A stretch of 25,373 bases of DNA from positions 1 to 25,373 of the IMG/VR virus record IMGVR_UViG_3300030333_002820; one strand, 5' to 3'. The DNA comes from a virus. Below, in pieces: positions 1 to 4,721 of the stretch (positions are counted from its first letter, which is position 1; every line of letters starts with the position of its first letter). A program made the translations under genes and the position numbers. The notes under the pieces are model-generated. The model had not been told where the DNA came from. It worked only from the letters and a program-made list of their open reading frames with translations, and did not search any database.

Positions 1-44
1 GTCGGGAGTCGATACGTAAATAGAAAATGACCCCCCCCCTCTGT
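1..44. other. Left window end, candidate cos-proximal non-coding segment
   Basis: Non-coding stretch between the stop of the HNH gene and the end of the sequence. It carries a run of nine C (31-39; G on the coding strand). If the molecule is circular or has cohesive ends, this joins positions 25332-25373 and gives about 86 nt between the HNH gene and terS, where cos sites of HK97-like phages normally lie. No overhang can be defined from sequence alone. No repeat shared with the right end was seen. Confidence 0.4.
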
Positions 45-410
45 TTACTGTCCTGTAGCAGTCTTCCTGTTATGGCATCTCTGGCAGAGAGCCTGCCAGT
101 TAGACGAGTCCCAGAATAGCTTACTGTCTCCTCTATGCGGTACGATATGATCGACAACGGAGGCAGCTACTACCTTACCGTCTGCTTTACATTGTACGCA
201 GAGAGGCTCCCTGCGTAGGTAGGTTAGTCTAGCCTTACGCCACTTATGATTATATCCTCGTGCGTTACTATTAGCTCTCTTAGGCTTAGCAGGATCGTTA
301 GGCTTAGGCTCAGGTCTTACCCAGGTCTTAGGTACCGTACGCCTATCCTGATTACGGCATATGCAGGTACGCTTACGGCAGAACTTACATAAGCTAACCC
401 TACTACTCAT
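45..410 (-). CDS. HNH endonuclease, packaging-associated
   Basis: A 121-aa HNH nuclease. The beta-beta-alpha metal core is visible at the C-terminus: a CxxC pair (C71, C74), D87-H88 in VVDHIVPH, N104, and C109/C112-H113 in LCQRCHNRK. The N-terminal third has a second Cys cluster (C8, C11, C16, C18) and a basic Pro/Lys-rich linker. Start ATG overlaps the end of the upstream 49-aa zinc-ribbon gene. Family knowledge: HNH proteins encoded next to cos and terS in HK97-like phages work with terminase in cos cleavage. Here the gene ends 44 nt from one sequence end while terS begins 42 nt from the other, which fits that role. It could instead act as a free-standing or restriction-type nuclease because it follows a methyltransferase gene, but the packaging reading is favoured. 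Confidence 0.88.
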   Translation of the reverse strand: MSSRVSLCKFCRKRTCICRNQDRRTVPKTWVRPEPKPNDPAKPKRANSNARGYNHKWRKARLTYLRREPLCVQCKADGKVVAASVVDHIVPHRGDSKLFWDSSNWQALCQRCHNRKTATGQ

Positions 411-552
411 AATCTACCTCTATATATATCTCTACATATAATGAGCATAAGGGGCACTGCAACGACTTACAGATCCCGGTAGTAGTATCATTATCCGATA
501 ACCATACTAGCTTGATATCATTACATGTAGGGCAATTGTATATACTACTCAT
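403..552 (-). CDS. Small zinc-ribbon-like protein (49 aa)
   Basis: A short ORF filling the gap between the HTH gene and the HNH gene. Its ATG overlaps the HTH stop (TATGAGTAG) and its stop overlaps the HNH start in the same sequence context, so all three genes look translationally coupled. The product has two CPxC knuckles (CPTC at residues 7-10, CPLC at 33-36) separated by 22 residues, the spacing of a zinc ribbon, with an acidic tail. Small zinc ribbons of this kind are common in phages and usually of unknown function. Coding status rests on tight packing and the paired knuckles. Confidence 0.7.
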   Translation of the reverse strand: MSSIYNCPTCNDIKLVWLSDNDTTTGICKSLQCPLCSLYVEIYIEVDYE

Positions 553-757
553 ACGCTACAGTAACCTCTAACCCTACTGCCTTAGCCATATCTATTAGGG
601 TATCTAGAGTAGCATGCTGTACACCGTTCTCTATACGGCTCCAGTTAGGTTGCGATATACCAGCCCCTTTAGCAGCCTCTACCATAGATAGCCCCTTAGA
701 TTGTCTATTCCTAATGATATCTAATAGCATATTCTCTCGTAATTCGTTTAGCTTCAT
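545..757 (-). CDS. Cro/C1-type (XRE) helix-turn-helix regulator
   Basis: A 70-aa single-domain HTH_3 protein. Helices 2-3 of the HTH lie at about residues 24-42 (SMVEAAKGAGISQPNWSRIE), followed by the typical conserved 'T-L-x-x-L-x-x-x-A-x-A-x-G' third part. There is no dimerisation or peptidase domain, so it is Cro-like or C-protein-like rather than CI-like. It lies 4 nt downstream of the cytosine methyltransferase gene. A small HTH protein next to a methyltransferase is also the arrangement of restriction-modification controller (C) proteins. The 20-bp palindrome at 2165-2184 over the promoter of this operon is a plausible target, which would make the circuit autoregulatory. That link is inference. 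Confidence 0.85.
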   Translation of the reverse strand: MKLNELRENMLLDIIRNRQSKGLSMVEAAKGAGISQPNWSRIENGVQHATLDTLIDMAKAVGLEVTVAYE

Positions 758-761
758 CTCT

Positions 762-1718
762 TTATCTCTCCCTCTCCAGGATATATCTACCCCATACCTC
801 GGCTACCTGCGGTACTACCGCATTGCCTAAGCATCTAATTCTGTGTGCCCTATTGGGAACCCCATTAACCACTCTGTCCAGTCCGGGCTCAAATTCCCAT
901 TGATCCCTCCCGGCTTGTTGATGTACTCGCACAAGTTGCTCTTGTATGTGGGGCTCCCTGGATATCTGTTTTTCGGGCATCCTTTCGCATCCGATGCTGC
1001 TGGTGTTGGTATGAATGTTTTTTTCCCGTTCTTTCTCTTGCTGAATTCCAGATCGGGACGTACCGCCCTGGATAGGCTCCCGCTCGGCATCTTCTCCGCA
1101 TCTGTTGCTACTGGGGTAGGCCACATTCTCAATGGCTTCTCTGAAAGACTGTCCCTGACCGCTGCTCCCAGATTCCAGCCGTGCTTTCCTGTTTTGTGAC
1201 TCGGGGCTATAGATTCTCCTCCCGTCATTGCTGTCGGGGTAGGCCAGTATGAACACCCGGTCACGTCTGTGAGGGGCACCAACACTGGCAGCCGGTATAC
1301 AGTGCCATTCCGCATCGTACCCGATCTCGGCCACTTCTCCGAGTACTCTATCCATCCCCCGAGTAAGGAGCGCTGAGACGTTTTCCAGTAAAAGGTATCT
1401 CGGTCTGAGTCTCTCTGTAATTCGCATAACTTCGTAAAATAGTCCGCTTCGTTTTCCATCTAATCCGGCTCCTTTGCCTGCATAACTTAAATCCTGGCAA
1501 GGGAATCCCCCAGCCAATACGTCTATATCCCAGTCTCCAGCCTCTGGAGGAAAAGTAGTAACATCGTTCCACCTTTTAGCCTCCGGCCAGTTTTTCTCGA
1601 GTACCTTAGTAGCGTACTCGTCTATCTCTACCTGCCATTTGACGGCAAAGCCTCCGGTCATCTCTAACCCTAGCCCTATACCACCAATACCAGCAAATAG
1701 CTCACCTACCTGTAACAT
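762..1718 (-). CDS. dcm-like: DNA (cytosine-5) methyltransferase
   Basis: A 318-aa C5-MTase with the conserved motifs in order: motif I FAGIGGIGLGLE (residues 8-19, SAM binding), motif IV GGFPCQ with catalytic Cys74, motif VI ENV (112-114), motif VIII GAPHRRDRVFI (148-158), a variable target-recognition region (about 165-275) and motif X GNAVVPQV (298-305). Start ATG has a GGAGGG Shine-Dalgarno and overlaps the preceding small gene closely. No adjacent restriction enzyme is recognisable, so it is best read as an orphan methyltransferase protecting phage DNA from host restriction. The target-recognition region is low in obvious structure and contains a long second open frame on the same strand (827-1459, separate entry). 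Target sequence unknown. Confidence 0.95.
   Translation of the reverse strand: MLQVGELFAGIGGIGLGLEMTGGFAVKWQVEIDEYATKVLEKNWPEAKRWNDVTTFPPEAGDWDIDVLAGGFPCQDLSYAGKGAGLDGKRSGLFYEVMRITERLRPRYLLLENVSALLTRGMDRVLGEVAEIGYDAEWHCIPAASVGAPHRRDRVFILAYPDSNDGRRIYSPESQNRKARLESGSSGQGQSFREAIENVAYPSSNRCGEDAEREPIQGGTSRSGIQQEKEREKNIHTNTSSIGCERMPEKQISREPHIQEQLVRVHQQAGRDQWEFEPGLDRVVNGVPNRAHRIRCLGNAVVPQVAEVWGRYILERER
827..1459 (-). CDS. Possible overprinted 210-aa ORF nested in the methyltransferase gene
   Basis: A 633-nt open frame on the same strand as the methyltransferase but in another frame, entirely inside it. Its translation is not random-looking. It contains WPRSGTMRNGTVYRLP, two WPTP repeats and one PTPAASD, and ends with LSPDWTEWLMGFPIGHTEL. 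I recognise this pattern from proteins annotated in many phage genomes. The ATG has AAAGGAG nine bases upstream. Against it: the same DNA encodes conserved methyltransferase motifs. IPAASVGAPHRRDR reads as RLPVLVPLTDVT in the other frame, and GLDRVVNGVPNR reads as DWTEWLMGFPI, so the family itself may be an out-of-frame echo of C5-MTase conservation. Real expression is unproven. Confidence 0.3.
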   Translation of the reverse strand: MENEADYFTKLCELQRDSDRDTFYWKTSQRSLLGGWIEYSEKWPRSGTMRNGTVYRLPVLVPLTDVTGCSYWPTPTAMTGGESIAPSHKTGKHGWNLGAAVRDSLSEKPLRMWPTPVATDAEKMPSGSLSRAVRPDLEFSKRKNGKKTFIPTPAASDAKGCPKNRYPGSPTYKSNLCEYINKPGGINGNLSPDWTEWLMGFPIGHTELDA

Positions 1719-1720
1719 CT

Positions 1721-1909
1721 CTAACCCTCCTGATTACCGTACGCTGCATTAACCAGGAGAGCTATAGCCTCCTCTACTCCCTGCTCGTACGCTATCTCTA
1801 GATAATGCTTAAAATCATCTGCAGAGCCGTTAATAAAATCTCTAACGGCTTTTGTCTCTTGCTGTAGAGCCTTGTTAAACTCAATAACTGTATTGCTGTA
1901 ATCTGGCAT
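1721..1909 (-). CDS. Small acidic hypothetical protein (62 aa)
   Basis: Not recognised. A mostly helical, acidic 62-aa protein with no Cys, no membrane segment and no obvious motif. The start is well supported by GGAGG ahead of ATTATTA-ATG. Its stop lies 2 nt before the methyltransferase ATG, so the two are probably co-translated. Position as second gene in an operon controlled from the palindromic operator suggests an early or regulatory accessory function. No function is proposed. Confidence 0.65.
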   Translation of the reverse strand: MPDYSNTVIEFNKALQQETKAVRDFINGSADDFKHYLEIAYEQGVEEAIALLVNAAYGNQEG

Positions 1910-1929
1910 TAATAATCCTCCGATGTTAT

Positions 1930-1956
1930 GCCGCCCCGAAAGGCGGCGGGGTTTTT
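1930..1956 (+). terminator. GC-rich hairpin with T-tract, plus-strand terminator-like
   Basis: GCCGCC (1930-1935) pairs with GGCGGC (1942-1947); alternatively CCCCG (1934-1938) pairs with CGGGG (1947-1951), which places the stem directly against TTTTT (1952-1956). Only the plus-strand reading has the T-tract, so it would stop plus-strand (antisense) transcription. In the minus operon it lies between the stop of the 57-aa gene and the ribosome-binding site of the next gene and could instead act as an RNA hairpin there. Confidence 0.5.
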
Positions 1957-2128
1957 ATGTGTACTCGATGTCGCCAATCCATTTACAATATTCGTCGATC
2001 TCTACCCACATCAGAACGTCATATTCTTCTGCTTTGGCTATGTCTAGTGCTTCTTCCCAAGTATTAGCTTCTACTACCCAGCCACTATCCACATCGTCGT
2101 ATTGGTCTGCTAATGAAAAACGCTTCAT
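1955..2128 (-). CDS. Small acidic hypothetical protein (57 aa), first gene of operon
   Basis: A short ORF beginning at ATG 2128, about 40 nt downstream of the predicted transcription start, and ending at TAA immediately before the hairpin at 1930-1956. The product is acidic and Trp-rich (MKRFSLADQYDDVDSGW at the N-terminus, then an amphipathic helix around WEEALDIAKAEEYD). No strong Shine-Dalgarno is visible. No family recognised. As the promoter-proximal gene of a repressible operon it could be an early host-interaction or anti-defence protein, but nothing in the sequence shows this. Confidence 0.6.
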   Translation of the reverse strand: MKRFSLADQYDDVDSGWVVEANTWEEALDIAKAEEYDVLMWVEIDEYCKWIGDIEYT

Positions 2129-2164
2129 TTGTTTCGGCTTTCGTTTGAAGGTTAAAGGTTAGTT

Positions 2165-2184
2165 GTTATACTAATAAGTATAAC
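2165..2184. promoter_or_regulatory. Perfect palindromic operator candidate
   Basis: GTTATACT-AATA-AGTATAAC: eight-base perfect arms with a 4-bp spacer. It covers the -10 box and presumed start site of the leftward promoter, so a bound dimeric regulator would block initiation. The HTH protein of the same operon (545-757) is the natural candidate. No second copy was noticed in the window by eye. Confidence 0.65.
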
Positions 2185-2204
2185 TATATTATCGGCTATG
2201 ACAA
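2177..2204 (-). promoter_or_regulatory. Sigma70-type promoter for the methyltransferase/HTH/HNH operon
   Basis: On the minus strand TTGTCA (-35, 2204-2199) is followed after 16 nt by TATACT (-10, 2182-2177). Both boxes are close to consensus. Predicted start near 2170, giving a leader of about 40 nt before the 57-aa gene. The -10 box lies within the palindrome at 2165-2184. Confidence 0.65.
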
Positions 2205-2237
2205 GCCCTCTCTATACCTTTTCGTATAAATAATCAT

Positions 2238-2287
2238 AAAAAAATACCCCTGCCGGCAAGAGGGATAGATAAGGCTACCGGCAGGGG
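2238..2287 (-). terminator. Intrinsic terminator, minus strand
   Basis: Perfect 10-bp stem CCCCTGCCGG / CCGGCAGGGG (2247-2256 with 2278-2287), 21-nt loop. On the minus strand it is followed by TA and seven T (2244-2238). It would end leftward transcripts of the replication operon that run past 3193 antisense through the metallophosphoesterase gene, and insulate the next promoter at 2177-2204. Read on the plus strand, the same hairpin loop carries AGGGATAG. Confidence 0.75.
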
Positions 2288-2341
2288 CTAACAGGGTTAG
2301 TAACCTCATTATAAAAACTGCCTATATAGCCGCTACGCTAT

Positions 2342-2366
2342 TATCTAGAATCTACTAGATAGGAGG
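2342..2366 (+). promoter_or_regulatory. Inverted repeat and strong RBS ahead of the metallophosphoesterase
   Basis: TATCTAG (2342-2348) and CTAGATA (2355-2361) form a 7-bp inverted repeat with a 6-nt spacer. They abut AGGAGG (2361-2366), a near-perfect Shine-Dalgarno six bases before the ATG at 2373. The repeat may be an operator or a weak RNA hairpin. I could not settle on a plus-strand promoter in 2205-2341. Confidence 0.45.
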
Positions 2367-2372
2367 CAGGTA

Positions 2373-3227
2373 ATGCAGCAGATCGAGCGTAAAGGACGCA
2401 ACGTACAAGTACTCAGGTTTTCCGTACGTAAAAATGCCGATATTCGTAGTTTACTAGTTCTATCCGATATCCATTTTGACAATCCTAAATGTAAAAGGGA
2501 CTTACTCAAACGGCACTTGGACGAGGCATTAGAGAGAAACGCAGCTATAGCTATATTTGGGGACTTGTTTTGTCTCATGCAGGGTAAATACGATGGAAGA
2601 GCCTGTAAGGGAGATATCCTCCCGCAGCATAACGTACCGAATTATATAGACGCAGTTATTAACGAGGCTGCTGAATGGTTTAAGCCTTATTCAGATAATC
2701 TAGTAGTCGTTACCCCTGGTAATCACGAGACTGCAATAACGAGCCGTCTCGAGACGGACGTAATAGAGCGATTCTGCCAGATTCTACGCTCTGAGGGAGG
2801 TATTACGCTATCTGGAGGATATGGTAATTTTCTCAAAGTAGCGATTAGCAAAAACAATAGTAGAGCCTCTAAAATAATCTACTCGCATCATGGATATGGC
2901 GGTGGTGGTGGATTTAGCCGGCAGACTGGAGCCTTCCAAAAGTATCTAACCCAGGTACATGCCGATATATACATTGCTGGCCATATTCACCGGAAAGAGG
3001 CTTTTCCGCTAATGCGTACCCGGCTTAGCTCGAGCTTTAGACCCGTTAACGATACTCTGTATTTTATACGCACTGGCACTTATAAAGACGAGTTTATAGA
3101 CGGAGCCAAAGGATGGGCTAACGAGAGAGCTTTAGGAGCTCGGCCTCTGGGAGGATACTGGTTAGATTTTACGTTTGATCCACGTAAAGGTATCAACTAC
3201 CGAGCCTACGAGACTGATCAGCTTTAA
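2373..3227 (+). CDS. Calcineurin-like metallophosphoesterase, SbcD/Mre11-like
   Basis: A 284-aa protein with the metallophosphoesterase metal-binding motifs: SDIH (D32, H34), FGDLF (D64), GNHE (N117, H118), a YSHHG block (H172-H173) and GHIHR (H204, H206). This order is that of the Mre11/SbcD and YfcE-type superfamily, which use two divalent metals for phosphodiester or phosphomonoester cleavage. The partner ATPase SbcC is absent, so a DNA nuclease role is only possible. A nucleotide or RNA phosphatase is an alternative. It is the only plus-strand gene, diverges from the repressible operon and converges with the DUF3310 gene, overlapping it by 35 bp at the 3' end. It therefore has its own promoter and can be expressed independently of everything else. 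Confidence 0.85.
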   Translation: MQQIERKGRNVQVLRFSVRKNADIRSLLVLSDIHFDNPKCKRDLLKRHLDEALERNAAIAIFGDLFCLMQGKYDGRACKGDILPQHNVPNYIDAVINEAAEWFKPYSDNLVVVTPGNHETAITSRLETDVIERFCQILRSEGGITLSGGYGNFLKVAISKNNSRASKIIYSHHGYGGGGGFSRQTGAFQKYLTQVHADIYIAGHIHRKEAFPLMRTRLSSSFRPVNDTLYFIRTGTYKDEFIDGAKGWANERALGARPLGGYWLDFTFDPRKGINYRAYETDQL

Positions 3228-3426
3228 CCTGCCGGATACGCTCGTCTAGATAATTACGAGCCTTTACCAGATCGTCTAACTCTGGATTGCCTTTTTTACG
3301 TCCAGCCCGGCATATATATTTTAGTACGTTGCCTAGCCAGTAGCATAACCCCCAGTCCTCTATTACGTCCCAGGGCTGCAAATCTAAATCGTAGTGCAGT
3401 GGTGGTTTAATTCTCTCGTCGTTCAT
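3193..3426 (-). CDS. DUF3310-type protein (SaV-like)
   Basis: A 77-aa protein matching the small phage DUF3310 pattern: PPLHYD near the N-terminus, W-D-V-I-E, then GNVLKYICRAGRK and a DDLVKARNYLDERI helix. These proteins are common in phage replication regions, sometimes called nucleotide kinase or pyrophosphohydrolase-like, but their biochemical role is unsettled. The gene is the last of the leftward replication operon, overlapping the Lar-like gene by 20 nt. Its 3' end overlaps the plus-strand metallophosphoesterase by 35 bp. Confidence 0.8.
   Translation of the reverse strand: MNDERIKPPLHYDLDLQPWDVIEDWGLCYWLGNVLKYICRAGRKKGNPELDDLVKARNYLDERIRQVKADQSRRLGS
3240..3261 (+). terminator. Weak hairpin past the metallophosphoesterase stop
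   Basis: GCTCGT (3240-3245) pairs with ACGAGC (3256-3261) across a 10-nt loop and is followed by CTTT. It lies 13 nt after the plus-strand stop and inside the opposing DUF3310 gene. The T-run is short, so termination would be modest. Confidence 0.3.
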
Positions 3427-3655
3427 TCATATTATCCCATAATTCGCCTACATCGGCCTTATTGCCTAGCCCTGCGTAAATCATCTGCCCGCATTTACAA
3501 ACTATCCAACTACCCCAGTGGCTCCAGTACCTGGCAGGCTTTTTACCGCAGTTATGGCAATTGGTCAAATCGTCTGTTTTATGATTGCTTTCCAAAGTAT
3601 TACGTAATCTCTGTAATGCTTTCTGTAGCTGCTCTACTAATTCTCTGGGTTGCAT
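3407..3655 (-). CDS. Lar-like (restriction alleviation type) zinc-ribbon protein
   Basis: An 82-aa protein: helical N-terminal 25 residues, then a zinc-ribbon core with CHNCGKKP (C33, C36), IVCKCG (C53, C55) and a closing 'DVGELWDNMNER' segment that corresponds to the 'A-x-x-x-W-N' ending of the Lar restriction-alleviation family. The second knuckle is CxC rather than CxxC. Lar of Rac prophage modulates type I restriction, but most homologues are uncharacterised. The start overlaps the resolvase gene by 19 nt and the end overlaps the DUF3310 gene by 20 nt. Together with the methyltransferase it could help the phage against host restriction; this is inference. Confidence 0.6.
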   Translation of the reverse strand: MQPRELVEQLQKALQRLRNTLESNHKTDDLTNCHNCGKKPARYWSHWGSWIVCKCGQMIYAGLGNKADVGELWDNMNERREN

Positions 3656-3975
3656 ACTTCCAATACCTCAGGTAAATCCTCCGCCAGTATGCATAGTATC
3701 CAGTCATTACCGTTAGAGCGGGTTAATACTACTGGTATCTGAGCCCCTTTAGCGTCTGTTATTGCCTGATCTATCCATCGGTATAGAGCCTGATTACCTC
3801 TCTCTGTACGCTTTACCTCGATATGCAGATTAGGATTGCCTACAACGTCTGCGGCTCCATCTCCAATACCGCAATATTGCTGGGATCGTTTCCAGTCGTA
3901 CTCCGGAAAAATCTTTTTAAGCAGCCTAACGGCTTCGAGCTCTCCCCTTTTGCCCTTTTGCTTACTGTTTACCAC
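3637..3975 (-). CDS. Holliday-junction resolvase-like PD-(D/E)xK nuclease
   Basis: A 112-aa protein with the layout of archaeal Hjc-like and phage resolvases: basic start KQKGKRGELEAVRLL (E12 as the first acidic residue), then GAADVVG (D43), HIEVKR (E53-x-K55), the PD-(D/E)xK catalytic set, and a C-terminal strand 'IPVVLTRSNGNDWILCI'. The start is GTG. It overlaps the end of the sulfotransferase-like gene by 14 nt. With Sak4-like ATPase and DUF669-type protein upstream it completes a recombination module. Expected role: resolving branched replication intermediates before packaging. VRR-NUC or another small PD-(D/E)xK enzyme remains possible. Confidence 0.75.
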   Translation of the reverse strand: MVNSKQKGKRGELEAVRLLKKIFPEYDWKRSQQYCGIGDGAADVVGNPNLHIEVKRTERGNQALYRWIDQAITDAKGAQIPVVLTRSNGNDWILCILAEDLPEVLEVCNPEN

Positions 3976-4546
3976 CTAATACCCTCGCTCTAGTTGGTGT
4001 AATCGCTATATCGTTATAGCCGTATCTAATTAAATCCTCACTAAAATACCTGTAGAGGTATATTAGCAGATCGGGATTAAGCCTACTGTACCGTTGCAGC
4101 CAGTCTCCGTAATCACTTAACGCTATACGGCATGCTCTCCCTGTTACTCTTTTTATATCCTTGCTGAGGCTCTCGTAACGTATAATCTCGTAAGGCTGCA
4201 CGCTAGCAGCCCACTGGTTAATAGTCTCCGAGTAATTCCAGTTTAATCGGCCTATATCGTTAGAGAATGTAGCTAAATCAACGGGAGCCGCTAAATCGTC
4301 TCTCTCTTGGTTGTATTCCTCCAGCAGATTGAGCAGCCTGGTATATGGATTACGTACTACCAGAGCTCTCCTGTATTCCATCCACTTTACCGGTATTCTG
4401 GTAGTTGCCTCATCTGCCCAGGTAATAGAGTTAGTACCGATAACCCAGTAACTACCCTGTTTAGAGCATATCTTGCTATGAATAGCATCTGCGTTAACTC
4501 CGGTAGGAGTGAATATTATCAGTTTTTCAGGCTCTAGTACTATCAC
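3962..4546 (-). CDS. Sulfotransferase-like protein (Sulfotransfer_2 type)
   Basis: A 194-aa protein starting at GTG. The fold signature is VVRNPYTRLLNLL (residues 63-75), the 3'-phosphate-binding strand-helix of PAPS-dependent sulfotransferases. A short N-terminal strand and turn (IIFTPTGVNADAI) sits where the 5'-PSB loop belongs, and YEIIRYESLSKDI matches the downstream 'd-x-I-x-x-E-x-L' element. Two points are atypical: the PSB loop lacks the usual Lys, and the Ser of 'R-x-x-S' is Asn (N73). It could be an active enzyme modifying a host or phage molecule, or a degenerate family member. It overlaps both neighbours and sits oddly in a replication operon. Confidence 0.55.
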   Translation of the reverse strand: MIVLEPEKLIIFTPTGVNADAIHSKICSKQGSYWVIGTNSITWADEATTRIPVKWMEYRRALVVRNPYTRLLNLLEEYNQERDDLAAPVDLATFSNDIGRLNWNYSETINQWAASVQPYEIIRYESLSKDIKRVTGRACRIALSDYGDWLQRYSRLNPDLLIYLYRYFSEDLIRYGYNDIAITPTRARVLGGKQ

Positions 4547-4721
4547 GTTTAACCCGTTTAGCTCTGCCGGCTGTAATAAAGTGCCTAATAAATGCTAATA
4601 GCCCTACCTGTTTAAATCCCTGCGTATCTAATGATTTATCTAGTTTTGATAAAGCGTCTACGTTATTGGTTAATATTCGTAATCTCTTATTTTGTCCGGG
4701 TTTTATGTAGCGTACTCTCAT
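4527..4721 (-). CDS. Small basic hypothetical protein (64 aa)
   Basis: Not recognised. A Lys/Arg-rich 64-aa protein (about one residue in four basic) with an RLRILTNN start and a C-terminal amphipathic helix followed by a basic tail (AGRAKRVKRDSTRA). AAGGAG precedes the ATG. It overlaps the 3' end of the initiator gene (35 nt) and the sulfotransferase-like gene (20 nt). A nucleic-acid-binding or partner-of-initiator role is conceivable from charge and position only. Confidence 0.55.
   Translation of the reverse strand: MRVRYIKPGQNKRLRILTNNVDALSKLDKSLDTQGFKQVGLLAFIRHFITAGRAKRVKRDSTRA

Noticed and set aside
843-1199. Plus-strand 118-aa frame opposite the methyltransferase
   Set aside because: Antisense of conserved MTase coding DNA, no RBS, no family resemblance.
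45-1718. Complete restriction-modification system (MTase + C protein + HNH as restriction enzyme)
   Set aside because: The HNH gene has the size, Cys layout and cos-side position of packaging HNH proteins, so I do not call an R-M system, though the controller analogy is kept as a finding.
1923-2162. Plus-strand 79-aa open frame
   Set aside because: It is the antisense shadow of the real 57-aa minus-strand gene at 1955-2128 and crosses the promoter/operator region; its product is low-complexity Ser-rich.
2205-2341. Divergent plus-strand promoter (ATGACA near 2198 with TATAAA at 2225)
   Set aside because: The spacer would be 21 nt, too long for a sigma70 promoter, and no better pair was found.
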